Below are positions 46,058-56,099 of a stretch of DNA of 64,000 nt, piece after piece (within the stretch, counting starts at the first letter, position 1; each line of letters begins with the position of its first letter). Where the stretch lies: the NCBI GenBank assembly GCA_026873275.1, contig JANTUC010000007.1, positions 372,001-436,000 on the forward strand, read 5' to 3'. The position numbers and the translations under genes were made by a program. The notes beneath the pieces were generated by a model. That model searched no databases, was not told the DNA's origin, and worked only from the letters and a program-made list of their open reading frames with translations. This DNA comes from Pseudopithomyces maydicus. Lineage: Eukaryota; Ascomycota; Dothideomycetes; Pleosporales; Didymosphaeriaceae.

Positions 46058-48590
46058 ATGCCGCCTTCCCAGCTCAAGCGGCTCAAAGCCTCCCTTCGCG
46101 ACCAGGGCATCACCGGCCCGCAGAAATCGAAGAAGCAGAAAAAGCGCAGCCCAAGAACGCCGACCAAGCCGCAAAGAAAGCAGCCGCTCTTGCTTCCATT
46201 CGCGAGTCGTTCAACCCTTTCGAGTTTAAGCATCTTTCCCGCCCGAAGAAACACGAATACGTCTCGAACAACCCGCAAGATGCGAAGGCCAAAATTCTTG
46301 GACGGCCTGGCGTCACCAAGAGCCAGGGTGAAGAGACCCGCAGGAAGACCTTGCTGCCCGAGATGAGCAGGAGGAACAAGACTGGTGGGATTTTGGATCG
46401 CAGAATCGGCGAGGACGACTTGACTATGAGTCTTGAAGATAAGATGATGGCACGTTTCGAGAGAGAACAGCAGAGAAAGAGAGGCGGAAATGTTTTCGAT
46501 CTCGAGGATGGAGACGACGATGTGGAGCTCACCCACGGCGGGAAGTCTCTGCGCTTTGACGAGGCTGATCTAGGGAAAGAAGACTATGATGCTGCCAGTG
46601 TGAGCGGTGACTCAAGTGCTGGGGATGAGGATGGTTTCCTGACGAAGAAGAGGCGGAGGGACTCTGAGGGCGAAGAAGGAGGAGATGCACCAGAGGAAGA
46701 GCAGCCGGAAAAGAAAAAGAGCAAAGCGGAAGTCATGAAGGAGGTCATTGCGAAGTCGAAACAACACAAATATGAGCGGCAGCAATTGAAGGATGATGAC
46801 GACGAGCTGCGAGAGGAACTGGATAAAGACTTGGGTGATGTCCTTGCCGCCCTCAGAGGACACATGAGCGGAAAGCCTCCCGTCAAGGAACCACCTAAAG
46901 ATGTGGCGCCCGACTTTGGCATCAACCCTGATCGTGCAGCGCTTCTGGCCGGGAAGCCACGGGACGAGGCAGACAAGGAATACGATGCAAGGGTGCGGCA
47001 AATGCTCTACGATCAGCGCTCAAAACCCACGGAGCGCACCAAGACTGAAGAAGAGAAGGCGAAGGAAGAAGCTGAGAAACTGAAGGCGCTCGAGAATAAG
47101 CGCATGCGGAGAATGAGGGGCGAGCCGACTAGTGATGATGAGGAACCACAGAGCAAGAGCAAGGGAGACGATGGCGAGGATGAAGACGAAGATATGGAGA
47201 GTATCAACGATGACGCTGCGGAGTTTGGCTTGGGTGCTCCTGTGCCTCAGAAGACCCGACCAGAGGGTGTGGATGATGAAGATGACTTCCTCCTCGAAGA
47301 TGATCTCATTGCTAGCGACTCTGAAGCTGATATTTCCGACGAAGATGGGTCTGACGAGGAGTTTGACGCTGATGACACTATGGCTGCGGATGAGGATGAT
47401 GACTTCCTCAAGAGTGTTATGCCCGAGAAGCCACAGCCCACCAAAGCCACCAACGGTGTTCTGTCGCTCGTTCCGGAGACAACATCAAAACTTGCCTATA
47501 CATACTCGTGCCCTCGGTCACATGAAGAGCTTTTGAAGGTCTTCAAGGATGTCAGTATCGAGGATGTTCCTACAGTGGTTCAGCGTATTCGGGCGCTCTA
47601 CCATGCCGGGCTCCATGCCGATAATAAGGACAAGCTGGCAGACTTTGGCTGTGCTCTCGTGGACCACATATCTTACCTTTCGAACCAAACCCCACCAGCC
47701 CCCTTATCCGTCCTCGAATCGATTATCAGGCACATTCACTCACTCTCTCGCTCCTACTCAGCGGCCATTGCTACGCGTTTCCGAGAACACTTAAAGTTGC
47801 TTCACGCTTCGAACGACCCCAGCCAAGGAGATTTGACCATTCTTACGGCCATCGGATCAATCTACCCCACTTCAGATCACTTCCATCAAGTCGTTACCCC
47901 AGCCATTACCCTCATGGCACGCTGGCTGGGCCTTCAAACACCCACCTCAGAAAAAGACGTCGCAAAGGGCGCCTTCCTCGGTGCCCTCTGCCTCCACTAC
48001 CAGCGCCTCAGCAAGCGCTACGTCCCCGAATTCATTCGCTACACCACCCTCTGCCTCAAATCCCCCCACACCACCCCCGCCCTCCTCACCGCCCACACCC
48101 AAAACATCCTCACAGCAACCGACCTCTGGGCCAAGGAACCCGCCTTCACCGAAATCTTCACCCCTTCCTCGCTCCCCTCAAGGCCGCCAAACCCCTCCAA
48201 ACCACCGCCATCCAGCGCCTCACCATCGCGCTGCAGAACGTGCGCCTCCACCGCCGCCCCCAGCTCCTGCACAACCACCGCCCGCTCCCTATCAAGTCGT
48301 CCATACCCAAGTTCGAAGAGGACTTCGATCCCAACAAGCACTACGATCCGGATAAGGAGCGCTCGGAGCAGGCGCGCTTGCGCAAGGAGTACAAGCGCGA
48401 GCGCAAGGGCGCGATGCGCGAGCTGCGGAAGGATGCTAATTTCATTGCGAGGGAGAAGCTTAAGGATAAGAGGGAGCGTGATAGGGCGCATGCGGAGAGG
48501 GAGAGGAGGCTTATTGCGGAGATTCAGGGGGAGGAGGGCAGGGAGAAGAAGGAGTATGAGAGGGAGGTCAGGAAGAGGAAGGGAAGGTAG
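46058..48590 (+). CDS. nop14: Nucleolar protein Nop14, 40S ribosome biogenesis (two frame breaks)
   Basis: No intron. The start MPPSQLKRLKASLRDQGITG is diagnostic. After KSKKQKK the frame changes to AKILGRPGVTKSQGEETRRK and RNKTGGILDRRIGEDDLTMS, the Nop14 signature. This is repaired by one base in the A5 run 46139-46143 (or the C3 run 46150-46152). Acidic tracts and a long helical region follow (FGINPDRAALLAGKPRDEAD). Near the C terminus a second break at the C4 run 48161-48164 is needed to read QTTAIQRLTIALQNVRLHRR, then FEEDFDPNKHYDPDKERSEQ and KGAMRELRKDANFIAREKLK, the conserved Nop14 end. Corrected length is 844 residues, normal for the family. Nop14 belongs to the SSU processome and is needed for 18S rRNA maturation. 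Confidence 0.94.
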
Positions 48591-49164
48591 AGGTGTAGAT
48601 AGTTAGAGGTGCATATCCTTGTGATGCTTTTTTTATGTATGAGGACTTGGGCTTAGTACCCTTTTAGTATATCCGAGAAGAATGTACATGATGTATTTCA
48701 TATGTTAGTTCTACTTATAGTGCATGATGAATGTCTTTCAAGACATCTGGCCATTCGGAACAAATCACGGAATCTTAAAATAGCATTTCATGACACAAAA
48801 TCATATGCACAAAATGGTAGGTATGATGCAGGTGTTAAACGGACGGGTATGCTCAACACACACCCGTCCCATCAATTCATTCAGGACCGCATCTACCAAT
48901 CCGCACGTAAATACCGTACGCATGCACTATGCATACCGTGCTCATAGACGTATCCATCATCTACCTCTCATCAAACACCCCCTCCGCGAAGCAGCGCGCA
49001 CGCATCCTATCCGGCATGCATGCACATCCTGCCCGCAACGCCGTCCAAACCCGAGTTCATAACGGTATTCAGTACGTGTCGCTACCGCGAAGCCGTCATC
49101 GGCACCCATTTTCTTTCTTTTCTTTCTTTCTTTCGTGCTCTCTTCCTCAATCCATGGCGCGCAC
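48591..49164. other. Intergenic, no supported gene
   Basis: About 570 bp between convergent nop14 and eL43 genes; a (TTTC)n tract occurs at about 49110-49135. Confidence 0.5.
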
Positions 49165-49626
49165 TCAAACCTCGGTGATCTCTCTCAACCGGCGGACGGT
49201 CGAGCGCACGGCAGCAGCAGCGGGAGTTCTGCGAAAGATATCAGTATGGAGGGACTTCTTGGTGGTTTAGGTGGAGAGGGAGGACGTACGACACAGTGTA
49301 TGCGCCACCAGCAACAGTCTTGTGGCACCCTGTGGACTTGCACTCCCAGATACCGACGCTGGAGCGCCGCACCGAGTTCTTACCGCAGAACGTGCTGATG
49401 TATATATTAGCCCTCTCTTCCAATCACACAAGCATGCACATATCCCCACTCACCACGTATACCTCGCATGCTGCGAAATCTCCACGCGCTTAATCTGCTT
49501 GCGAAGCGAGGCACCGTACCTCGTTCCGTATTTACCGGTGATGCCGACCTCTGCGATTCCCACGTCAGTATGCCACTTTTACGAAAGAAAAGGGGGCAAT
49601 GCCGTACTCTTGGTGCGCTTGGTCAT
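49165..49626 (-). CDS. rpl43: 60S ribosomal protein eL43 (L37a / L43)
   Basis: Four exons: 49626-49608, 49550-49454, 49394-49290 and 49228-49165, encoding 94 residues. It reads MTKRTKKVGITGKYGTRYGA, SLRKQIKRVEISQHARYTCT, FCGKNSVRRSSVGIWECKST and TVAGGAYTVSTPAAAAVRST. The family zinc ribbon normally has two CX2C pairs. The first (CTFC) is normal, but the second is C-KSTG-C, with four residues between the cysteines instead of two. The first exon is only 19 nt, typical of fungal ribosomal protein genes with introns near the start. The protein sits on the large subunit and binds rRNA. The extra two residues come from six bases within exon 3, with no splice alternative visible. Confidence 0.94.
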
Positions 49627-49857
49627 TTTGACAGGTCCTAACAAGGGGGAATTGGCGTGCAGGGGACGGTGGTGTGGGCGTCTCTTGTTGGTGGTGGAGG
49701 GTGAATTTGGAGTGCGGGACCCTGGGCGACTCCTCGCTTAGGCGCCGCACGTGGCAGGTGAAGGTGGGGGAGGGAGTGCGTCATTGCTTGGCGTTCTTGA
49801 CAGATGAGGAAGTTTTGGGGAGGGAATGCAGTCTGAGAATTGGGTGGGTTGTTTGAA

Positions 49858-50515
49858 GGTGGTTGGGATGATTGATAAGAATGCATTCGATTTCCGTCCT
49901 GTGTGCTCTGAGCGATTTACACAATTTCTATCTATAATTCATACCACTGGTCTTGAAGTAACACAATGGCTTTATACAAAATAGAATGGTTTATTTAGAA
50001 AGGGTCGGGACGGTTATGAGAATGTGTTAGGGCATTTCAGTATTCTTGAAAGGTTTTCGTCCAGTGTGTCCTCAGCGATGTACACGTTTTTTATTCGATA
50101 CTTATATTACCCGTCTGGGAGTAACACAGCGGTTTTAGACCATGTAAAACGGTCTATTTGAAGAGGGCTAGGACGGTTCATAAGAATGCTTCGAGGCATT
50201 AAGATAATTTTTGGAATTTCCGTCCAGTGTACTGTGAGCGGTGTAGATATTTTTAATTTAATATCTATATTGCCAGTCCTGGATTAACACAGTGGTTTTA
50301 GACAATGTAGAATGAGTTATTTGAAGAGGGTTGGGACGGTTCAGAAGAAACGCAAAACTTTTCGTCCAGTGTGCTCTAAGCGGTTTAGACATTTTTAAAG
50401 TAATGACCAGATTCCAAGTCCCGGGGTAACAACATAGTTTTAAACAATGTAGAATGCACCAGTTTTACTCGACCTCGAAACGTCACGAGTTGGAACGGAT
50501 ATTTAAGCAATAATC
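49858..50515. repeat. Tandem array, unit about 142-163 bp, four main copies
   Basis: Copies begin with CGTCCAGTGTGCTCTGAGCG-like sequence at 49895, 50058, 50221 and 50363. Each then has AGTAACACAGYGGTTTTAGA-like and GGGACGGTTCATAAGAATG-like blocks. A partial copy precedes the first. Copies differ by base changes and small deletions. No protein is encoded. Confidence 0.88.
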
Positions 50516-50585
50516 CAATTTTTGTCCCAAGGCACATGAGCTCGTTCTGGTCTGATTTCAGTCATGATTTTTTCCTTTGCGTTTT

Positions 50586-51190
50586 TTTAGACCCCAACGC
50601 CTACCAGGCATGATTTTATAGCGTCTTGTTATGAATCCCGCCGCACACCAGTCATAATAATGCGCTTGTTGTATTTTAGACGCAAACCACCCACCAACTC
50701 ATGTAAGATGCTATCTTTGTTTTAGATCCCACCACACACCAGACCATAAGTTTAATAGCTGCTTGTTTTTAGTCCGAACGCTCACCAACCATAGACCGAT
50801 AGGCCGATTGTTTTTAGTCCACTACACACCAACCATGCCTTCTCGCCTTTTCTTTTTCAGTCCGAACACTCACCAGTCATGACTTGTATTCGTCATCATT
50901 TTAGTTCGAACACTCACCAGTCATGACTTGTGTGCATCATCATTTTAGTCCACCACACACCAACCATGCCTTCTCGCCTTTTCTTTTTTAGTCCGAACAC
51001 TCACCAGTCATGCTTTGTATTCCTCATCATTTTAGTCCGAACACTCACCAGCCATGCCTTGTACACGTGATCATTTTAGTCCGAACACTCACCGCCCATG
51101 ACTTGTGTGCATCATCATTTTAGTCCGAACGCTCACCACCCATGACTTGTTCTCCTCATCAATTCCATCCGAACCGCTCCCAACCATCTT
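50586..51190. repeat. Tandem array, unit 44 bp, about thirteen copies, with higher-order repeats
   Basis: The plus-strand core is TTTTAGTCCGAACACTCACC, repeated at 44-bp spacing in the better-preserved right half (about 50850-51160). A variant unit with CCACACACCAACCATGCC recurs about every 131 bp together with two normal units, giving a higher-order repeat. The left copies are more diverged. Confidence 0.88.
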
Positions 51191-51705
51191 ATCCCCATCC
51201 GAATCGATCCAACCATCAATTATACCAATCTCACCTCACACATAACTCTTTCAAATATCTCTTTCATATAACTCTTTCACTATCCCTTACAACAGCCTCA
51301 TTTTAGATCTTCATTCTCCAACATTGTGCTGATGTGTAGTGAAGGAAAGAAGAAATTGAGGGGTGCAGTGGCGGGTTTATATAATGCGTCGACGGGTTAA
51401 CTTTTCCGCATTGAGCATAGGGCAGCTATGGCACTGATTGAATGAGGCATTTAGGCGTTTGTGAGGGGCGAGGGGCTGACGAGGGGTTGACGAGGAGTTG
51501 ACGAGGAGTTGACAAGGGGTGAACGAACGGTAGAGGGCGTGTGAGCAGTGCGTGCTCGAGTCGGAAGCGGATCAGGGGCGTGGATTCGATCGAGCGGGTG
51601 GGGTTGGGCATTGAGAGCCAGGGGTTGGCGGACGGGTGTGAATGGGGCGTGTTTGGTGGGCGACTGTGATTCGATGGCGCCATTCACGGTGGAAGGGCTT
51701 GGTTA
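51191..51705. other. Spacer between arrays with a short 12-bp-like repeat
   Basis: It contains pyrimidine-rich sequence (51191-51320) and, at about 51475-51525, four to five copies of a GAGGAGTTGAC-like unit. No gene is supported. Confidence 0.6.
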
Positions 51706-52065
51706 CTCGATTGGGGATATAATTGTACAGTGCATGGGTGTCAGAAGGACTCGGCGTTGGTCAAGCGTGATAAGAGCGGCTCAAAGGATGGAAAAAGCCG
51801 CATGGTAGGAGGGTTTGGAAAGCGAACAAGGATAAGGAGCACTCGATTGGGAATATGATTGTACAGCACATGGACATTGCAAGCACTGGGCGTTGGTAAA
51901 GCGTGATAACAGCCTCCCAAAGCGTGATAGAGCCCCACTGTAGGAGGGTTCAGGAAACGGATATGGACACGAGGTATGCTCGATGGGGAATGATAGTTTG
52001 ACAGTGCATAGATGTTGGGAGGCCAGCGAGGTAGAGCTCCCCAAAGCGTGAACGAGTCTCTCAAA
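51706..52065. repeat. Tandem array, unit about 137 bp, two full copies and one partial
   Basis: Copies start with CTCGATTGGGGATAT-like sequence at 51706, 51842 and 51979. They share GTACAGTGCATG, CGTTGGTCAAGCGTGATAA and GTAGGAGGGTT blocks. The third copy ends early. No coding frame follows the period. Confidence 0.85.
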
Positions 52066-52392
52066 GTGTTGACCAGGAATTGAATTCAGGGCTAGAAGCA
52101 GCCGCACAGTCAAACAGCCAGGAAGGAACATGTGAAGTATCATGCAAACCGCAGACGGCGCAGATGCCTGACACCCACAAGCCCGATGTTCAACAGGAAC
52201 GCGTAATGAAGAATGCATTTCGGGCGCTGGAGTGTACGTTTATTTTACATTGTTCTATGATGTAGCCCTTCATCAGGACAAGAGGGTATTTCTAAGTTTT
52301 TTTACAGGTAGCTAGGCTACTCAAGTGCGGTATGTGCATCCGCAGATTTCTATTTAGACAAAGTAGAGAAGTTATCGTAATGTTCCTATTCC
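52066..52392. other. Intergenic, no supported gene
   Basis: About 330 bp between the last array and the end of the letm1 gene; nothing recognised. Confidence 0.5.
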
Positions 52393-54147
52393 CTACTCCT
52401 TCTTCGCTCCCTCGGCCTTGACCTCCTGCTTCTCGGTCTTCTCCTCGACCTCGGCCCTCTGGTCTTGCTCCGTACGCTCGGAGCTACCCATGCTGGTGGC
52501 CGAGTCCCCTGTGCTTGCCTCTGCCTCTTCCGACTCTGCCTTTTCGACCTTCTTGGGCTTCTCGTCCTCATCGATGTTTTCTCTGTCCTGGGGCGTGGCC
52601 GTGGCGCTGTTCTGGTGACCCTGCGCCTGCTGGTTCTCCTCATCGATGAGGTCTTGTTGTTCTTTGAGGACTTCCAAGCGCTGCTTGTTTGTCGCAGCAC
52701 CCTCGGCAGTGTGCACCTCGAGTTCAATCTCGTGATACAACTCCTCGGGAATGCTGGACAGAACGGCCTGGAGGGCGTCGATCTGAGAAGTCATCTCGCT
52801 CTCCTTGCCCTGAGCGTACACAAATGCGTTGGACAACACAAGGAGTGTGGATGGTACGCCGTTCTTCAGGCGCAACTCCAACCATGTTTGGAGGTCGTCG
52901 CGCAATCCACCGGGGGAAACACCGTAGGTGCGGAGTCCACGGCTTGCGCAAGCAGACTGGAGCTCTGGAACAGAGAGCGAGCTGACGCCTTCAAAAGAGA
53001 TGGCGCGGTCATCACGCTTGATTTGTCGCATACGAACACGGATTTGGTAGCGCAAGAAGTTGTCAGTACCGAAGGAGGTAAGGTTGAGGTAGCGGCAGAT
53101 GGCGACAAGTTGAGGGCGAGACAAGTTGTCAAGCGTCAAATCATCCTTGAAGATCTTCGCGACCTTGATAATTTCCTCGGCTGAGGGGGCTTCACCTGTG
53201 GTGCGGACCTAGGGGTGATTGTTAGTTGACTGTGCATGATGAAACGCAGATACACCGTTGTGAGCTTACCTTGCGGAAGAATTCAGCAAACTCCTCCCTC
53301 TGTGCATTCTCTGCCGAAACTGGTAGACCAGTCTCCTTTAATGTCTGGCGAAGGAAATTGCTGACACCTTTCCGAGTAGTACGGAGAGTCTTCGCCTTTG
53401 CATCCTTTGCGGATTGGCCTTCATATGTGCTGGGGAGAAGGTTGGGGAAGAGCTTCAACGCCACGGGTAGCAGAAGTTCTGCAAAGGGAACAATGATGAA
53501 AACAGAGAACGGGACGAGACGTCCAAGATCCTGAACAGTTCTTTGCAGCTGGTATGCGTCAGCGGCGTCCTTTTGCTCTTGGTGGCTGGAAAATTCACCT
53601 GTCGGTACTCTCGTCGAGTAAGCTCATACCCTGCCGCCATTTTCAGCGCTAGCTTAGAGCTGATCTTGACTTCAGTGGCAAGCAGCTTTGTGCCATCCCA
53701 ATAGTGGGCCACCTCCTTCTTGACCTTCTGCCAAGTTGTGAGCTTCGCCTTCTCCTCGTTCTTCTTCACGATTGTCGTCTCCTTTTTGGCCTGCTCCGCC
53801 TTCTCCGTCGCTAATTCCGAGAGTGTCCGGGTCTTTTCAGCATCGGTCTTCGGGGTCGCAGTCGGTTCATTGCCGGGTATTGCTACATTGGGCAGCTTTG
53901 CAGACTTCTCCTGGGACTGCTCATCCTTGGACAGAGGCTTCTTCGCCTGCTCGGTGCTGAAGCCTGGAGGCGGAAAGTTGCCGTTCTGGTTTGACGAAGT
54001 CTCAGTGGACACGGAGCGATGGGGGATTAGAATCGCGATGGCTGGAATGTTGCGGGGCAGTTGTCGCGATGGACGTCCAGCTGTCCTGATGCCTGCTCTG
54101 AAGACTGCTGGTGCTGCACGAGTGGCAGCTCTACCGGCGACGTACAT
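52393..54147 (-). CDS. mdm38: LETM1/Mdm38 mitochondrial inner-membrane protein
   Basis: Three exons: 54147-53599, 53548-53270 and 53208-52393, giving 547 residues. The N terminus (MYVAGRAATRAAPAVFRAGI) is a mitochondrial presequence. A helical region WQKVKKEVAHYWDGTKLLAT leads to LQRTVQDLGRLVPFSVFIIV, then the single membrane span PFAELLLPVALKLFPNLLPS with its conserved prolines. The LETM1 ribosome-binding domain follows (LTLDNLSRPQLVAICRYLNL, QIRVRMRQIKRDDRAISFEG, CASRGLRTYGVSPGGLRDDL). It supports mitochondrial K+/H+ exchange and binds mitoribosomes. The acidic tail is variable. The frame is open upstream to 54312, but the ATG at 54147 gives the more usual presequence. Confidence 0.95.
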
Positions 54148-54956
54148 GGCGCCGAGTGCGGCTGTGGAAGGGGGTAAAGGGAGCGACAAAGACGAGTATG
54201 CGTGGCGAGAGGCAAGTAGGCGAAGGGAGAGAAGAGTAAAGAGGCGAGCGGTGATGGAAGGACTTGTAAAATTAGTGGTGTAAGACGATGGAGTGATGCA
54301 ATTGCAGTTCAAAAAGGTTGCCAGGGCCTGTCAGGAACATCCGCCGCCGATCGCCGTAAGAAAGCTTGGCCCTCTGCTTCCGGCCCTCTCCGCAAAACGC
54401 GTCGTCCGGCATCCATGGGTGGCCCATCTCGCTGGCTGCATGCTCGCGGGGCGGCTAGGCCCAGATGCACCGTAGCTGAGACCCAGGGCACGTGAAGTAA
54501 ACACGCCCAAGACCCTACCATCCGATGCCACGACTCCGGCTGGCAAAGGCCGTCTGCGTGGCGCTTCGTGCGTTTCTACCCGCGGCAAGGCCAGCCAAGC
54601 TCGGCCGCGGGTCCTTGCCGGCGCCGATAACGGGTCTTTTGTGAGGTCTATTATTCGCAGCGGGCCCCTCAACTGCCTTCTAGCGCACCCTTCACAACTC
54701 CTAGTAATTCAGAGGTACCCTGTCCGACCGCCTCGGCCTACGTCTTGTCAGATTCCGTTCGCGCGTGTTTCGCCTGCCCACTGCCACCACCGCTCTTTGA
54801 TCTGCCTACCAGCATGAACTTCCTCTAGGATTGCGTACATTTCAAGGAAGCCGGTTGGCCTCCATTCCACCGCTTTAACCCTGTAAACTTGTACATTTAT
54901 AAATTCTCTGCCGTCTACGAATCCCTTTTTCTAATACTCCTGTACAATAAAGAGTC
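54148..54956. other. Divergent upstream region of letm1 and adenylate kinase genes
   Basis: About 810 bp, GC-rich around 54350-54650, with no supported gene. Confidence 0.5.
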
Positions 54957-55807
54957 ATGGCGCTCGCGAGGGCAGCGAGGATCATTCTGGTCGGCGCGCC
55001 AGGTGTAGGAAAAGGCACGCAAACCGAGCGCTTGATGAAGCGCTTCACTGAGCTCTCATCCATCAGCTCGGGCGATCTTTTGAGGAAGAATGTGAGGGAG
55101 CGGACCCCTCTCGGTAGGTTTTATCCTTCGCCTTGTCTTGAAGCCGCTAATATGATGCAGGTATCCAGGCCGAGGCCAAGATGAAGACCGGCGAACTGGT
55201 CCCAGATACCATGATTCTACGGCTAATCGTCAACGAGCTCACCACGCGAGGGTGGATACAGGACAACACTTTGCGACCGTATTCCGTGTACTCGAGCTCG
55301 GCAGGACTGGAAGATGGGGACGGCACCGTCGACTCGGTTCTCATACCCTCCCAATTTCGCGCCGCCAAATACCAGTATTCAGAGCACCCCTCGGCTTCGT
55401 TCGTTTTAGATGGTTTCCCACGCACCGCATCCCAAGCGGTACAACTCGACGATATTGTGCCTATCAACATGGTAGTCAACATCCAAACGCCGGCAGAGGT
55501 CATCATCGAAAGGATCTGCAACCGCTGGGTGCACGAGCCATCAGGAAGAGTGTACAACACGACCTTCAACCCGCCCAAAGTTGAAGGTAAGGACGACATC
55601 ACAGGAGAGGTTCTCACAAGGCGCGCGGACGACGACCCAGAAGTCTGGAAGGCACGGCTGCAGCGATTCAGGGAGACGAATGAATCTCTGCTAGAACACT
55701 ACGACAAGCTTGGCGTGCTGTGGACCGTGAATGGGAACAGCAGCGACGAAATTTCTCCACAACTGTTCAGAGAGTTTGGCAAACGATTTGGGGCTGTGGG
55801 TAACTAG
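54957..55807 (+). CDS. adk2: GTP:AMP phosphotransferase, mitochondrial adenylate kinase (Adk2/AK3-like)
   Basis: Two exons: 54957-55113 and 55161-55807, encoding 267 residues. It has the P-loop ILVGAPGVGKGTQTERL, the NMP-binding segment SSISSGDLLRKNVRERTPLG then KMKTGELVPDTMILRLIVNE, and VLDGFPRTASQAVQLDD. The LID region is VHEPSGRVYNTTFNPPKVEG then EVLTRRADDDPEVWKARLQR. The absence of the four-cysteine LID site and the HxxSGR-type sequence fit AK3. It uses GTP to phosphorylate AMP in the mitochondrial matrix. An insert of about 35 residues (SVYSSSAGLEDGDGTVDSVL and following) lies between the NMP helix and the FVLDGFPRT strand. No classical presequence is seen, as in other AK3 proteins. Confidence 0.93.
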
Positions 55808-56099
55808 GTTGATACCCATGTTCGCTCCATTTGTACGTGTACGATGAAGAAATGCTGGTTTGGTTTGGCTCGGTCAACGGAACGATTTTCACGCGCGGGC
55901 GAGCGCATGTACGGTTTCAACCTCTGGCGCGGGCATAGTTGCCTCGTGCAATTCTCTATATATACAATTTACTGTTTTACTACATTGCGCACCCACGTCC
56001 CCATATCCCCTCTCTACCTCTACCTGTGTCGCTATCTAGGAATTGCCCTGGCATAAATCATTCGAAAAAAGGCAATACAGACTTTAGCCTGCACTCAGT
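55808..56099. other. Intergenic, snx4 promoter
   Basis: About 290 bp; a TATATATACA element lies at about 55957-55966. Confidence 0.5.

Noticed and set aside
49858..52065. Possible CRISPR-like array
   Set aside because: Units are contiguous tandem copies that diverge throughout, without unique spacers between constant repeats, and the genome is eukaryotic.
54148..54312. Longer Letm1 start at 54312
   Set aside because: In frame, but it adds a second hydrophobic leader before a good mitochondrial presequence; the ATG at 54147 is preferred.
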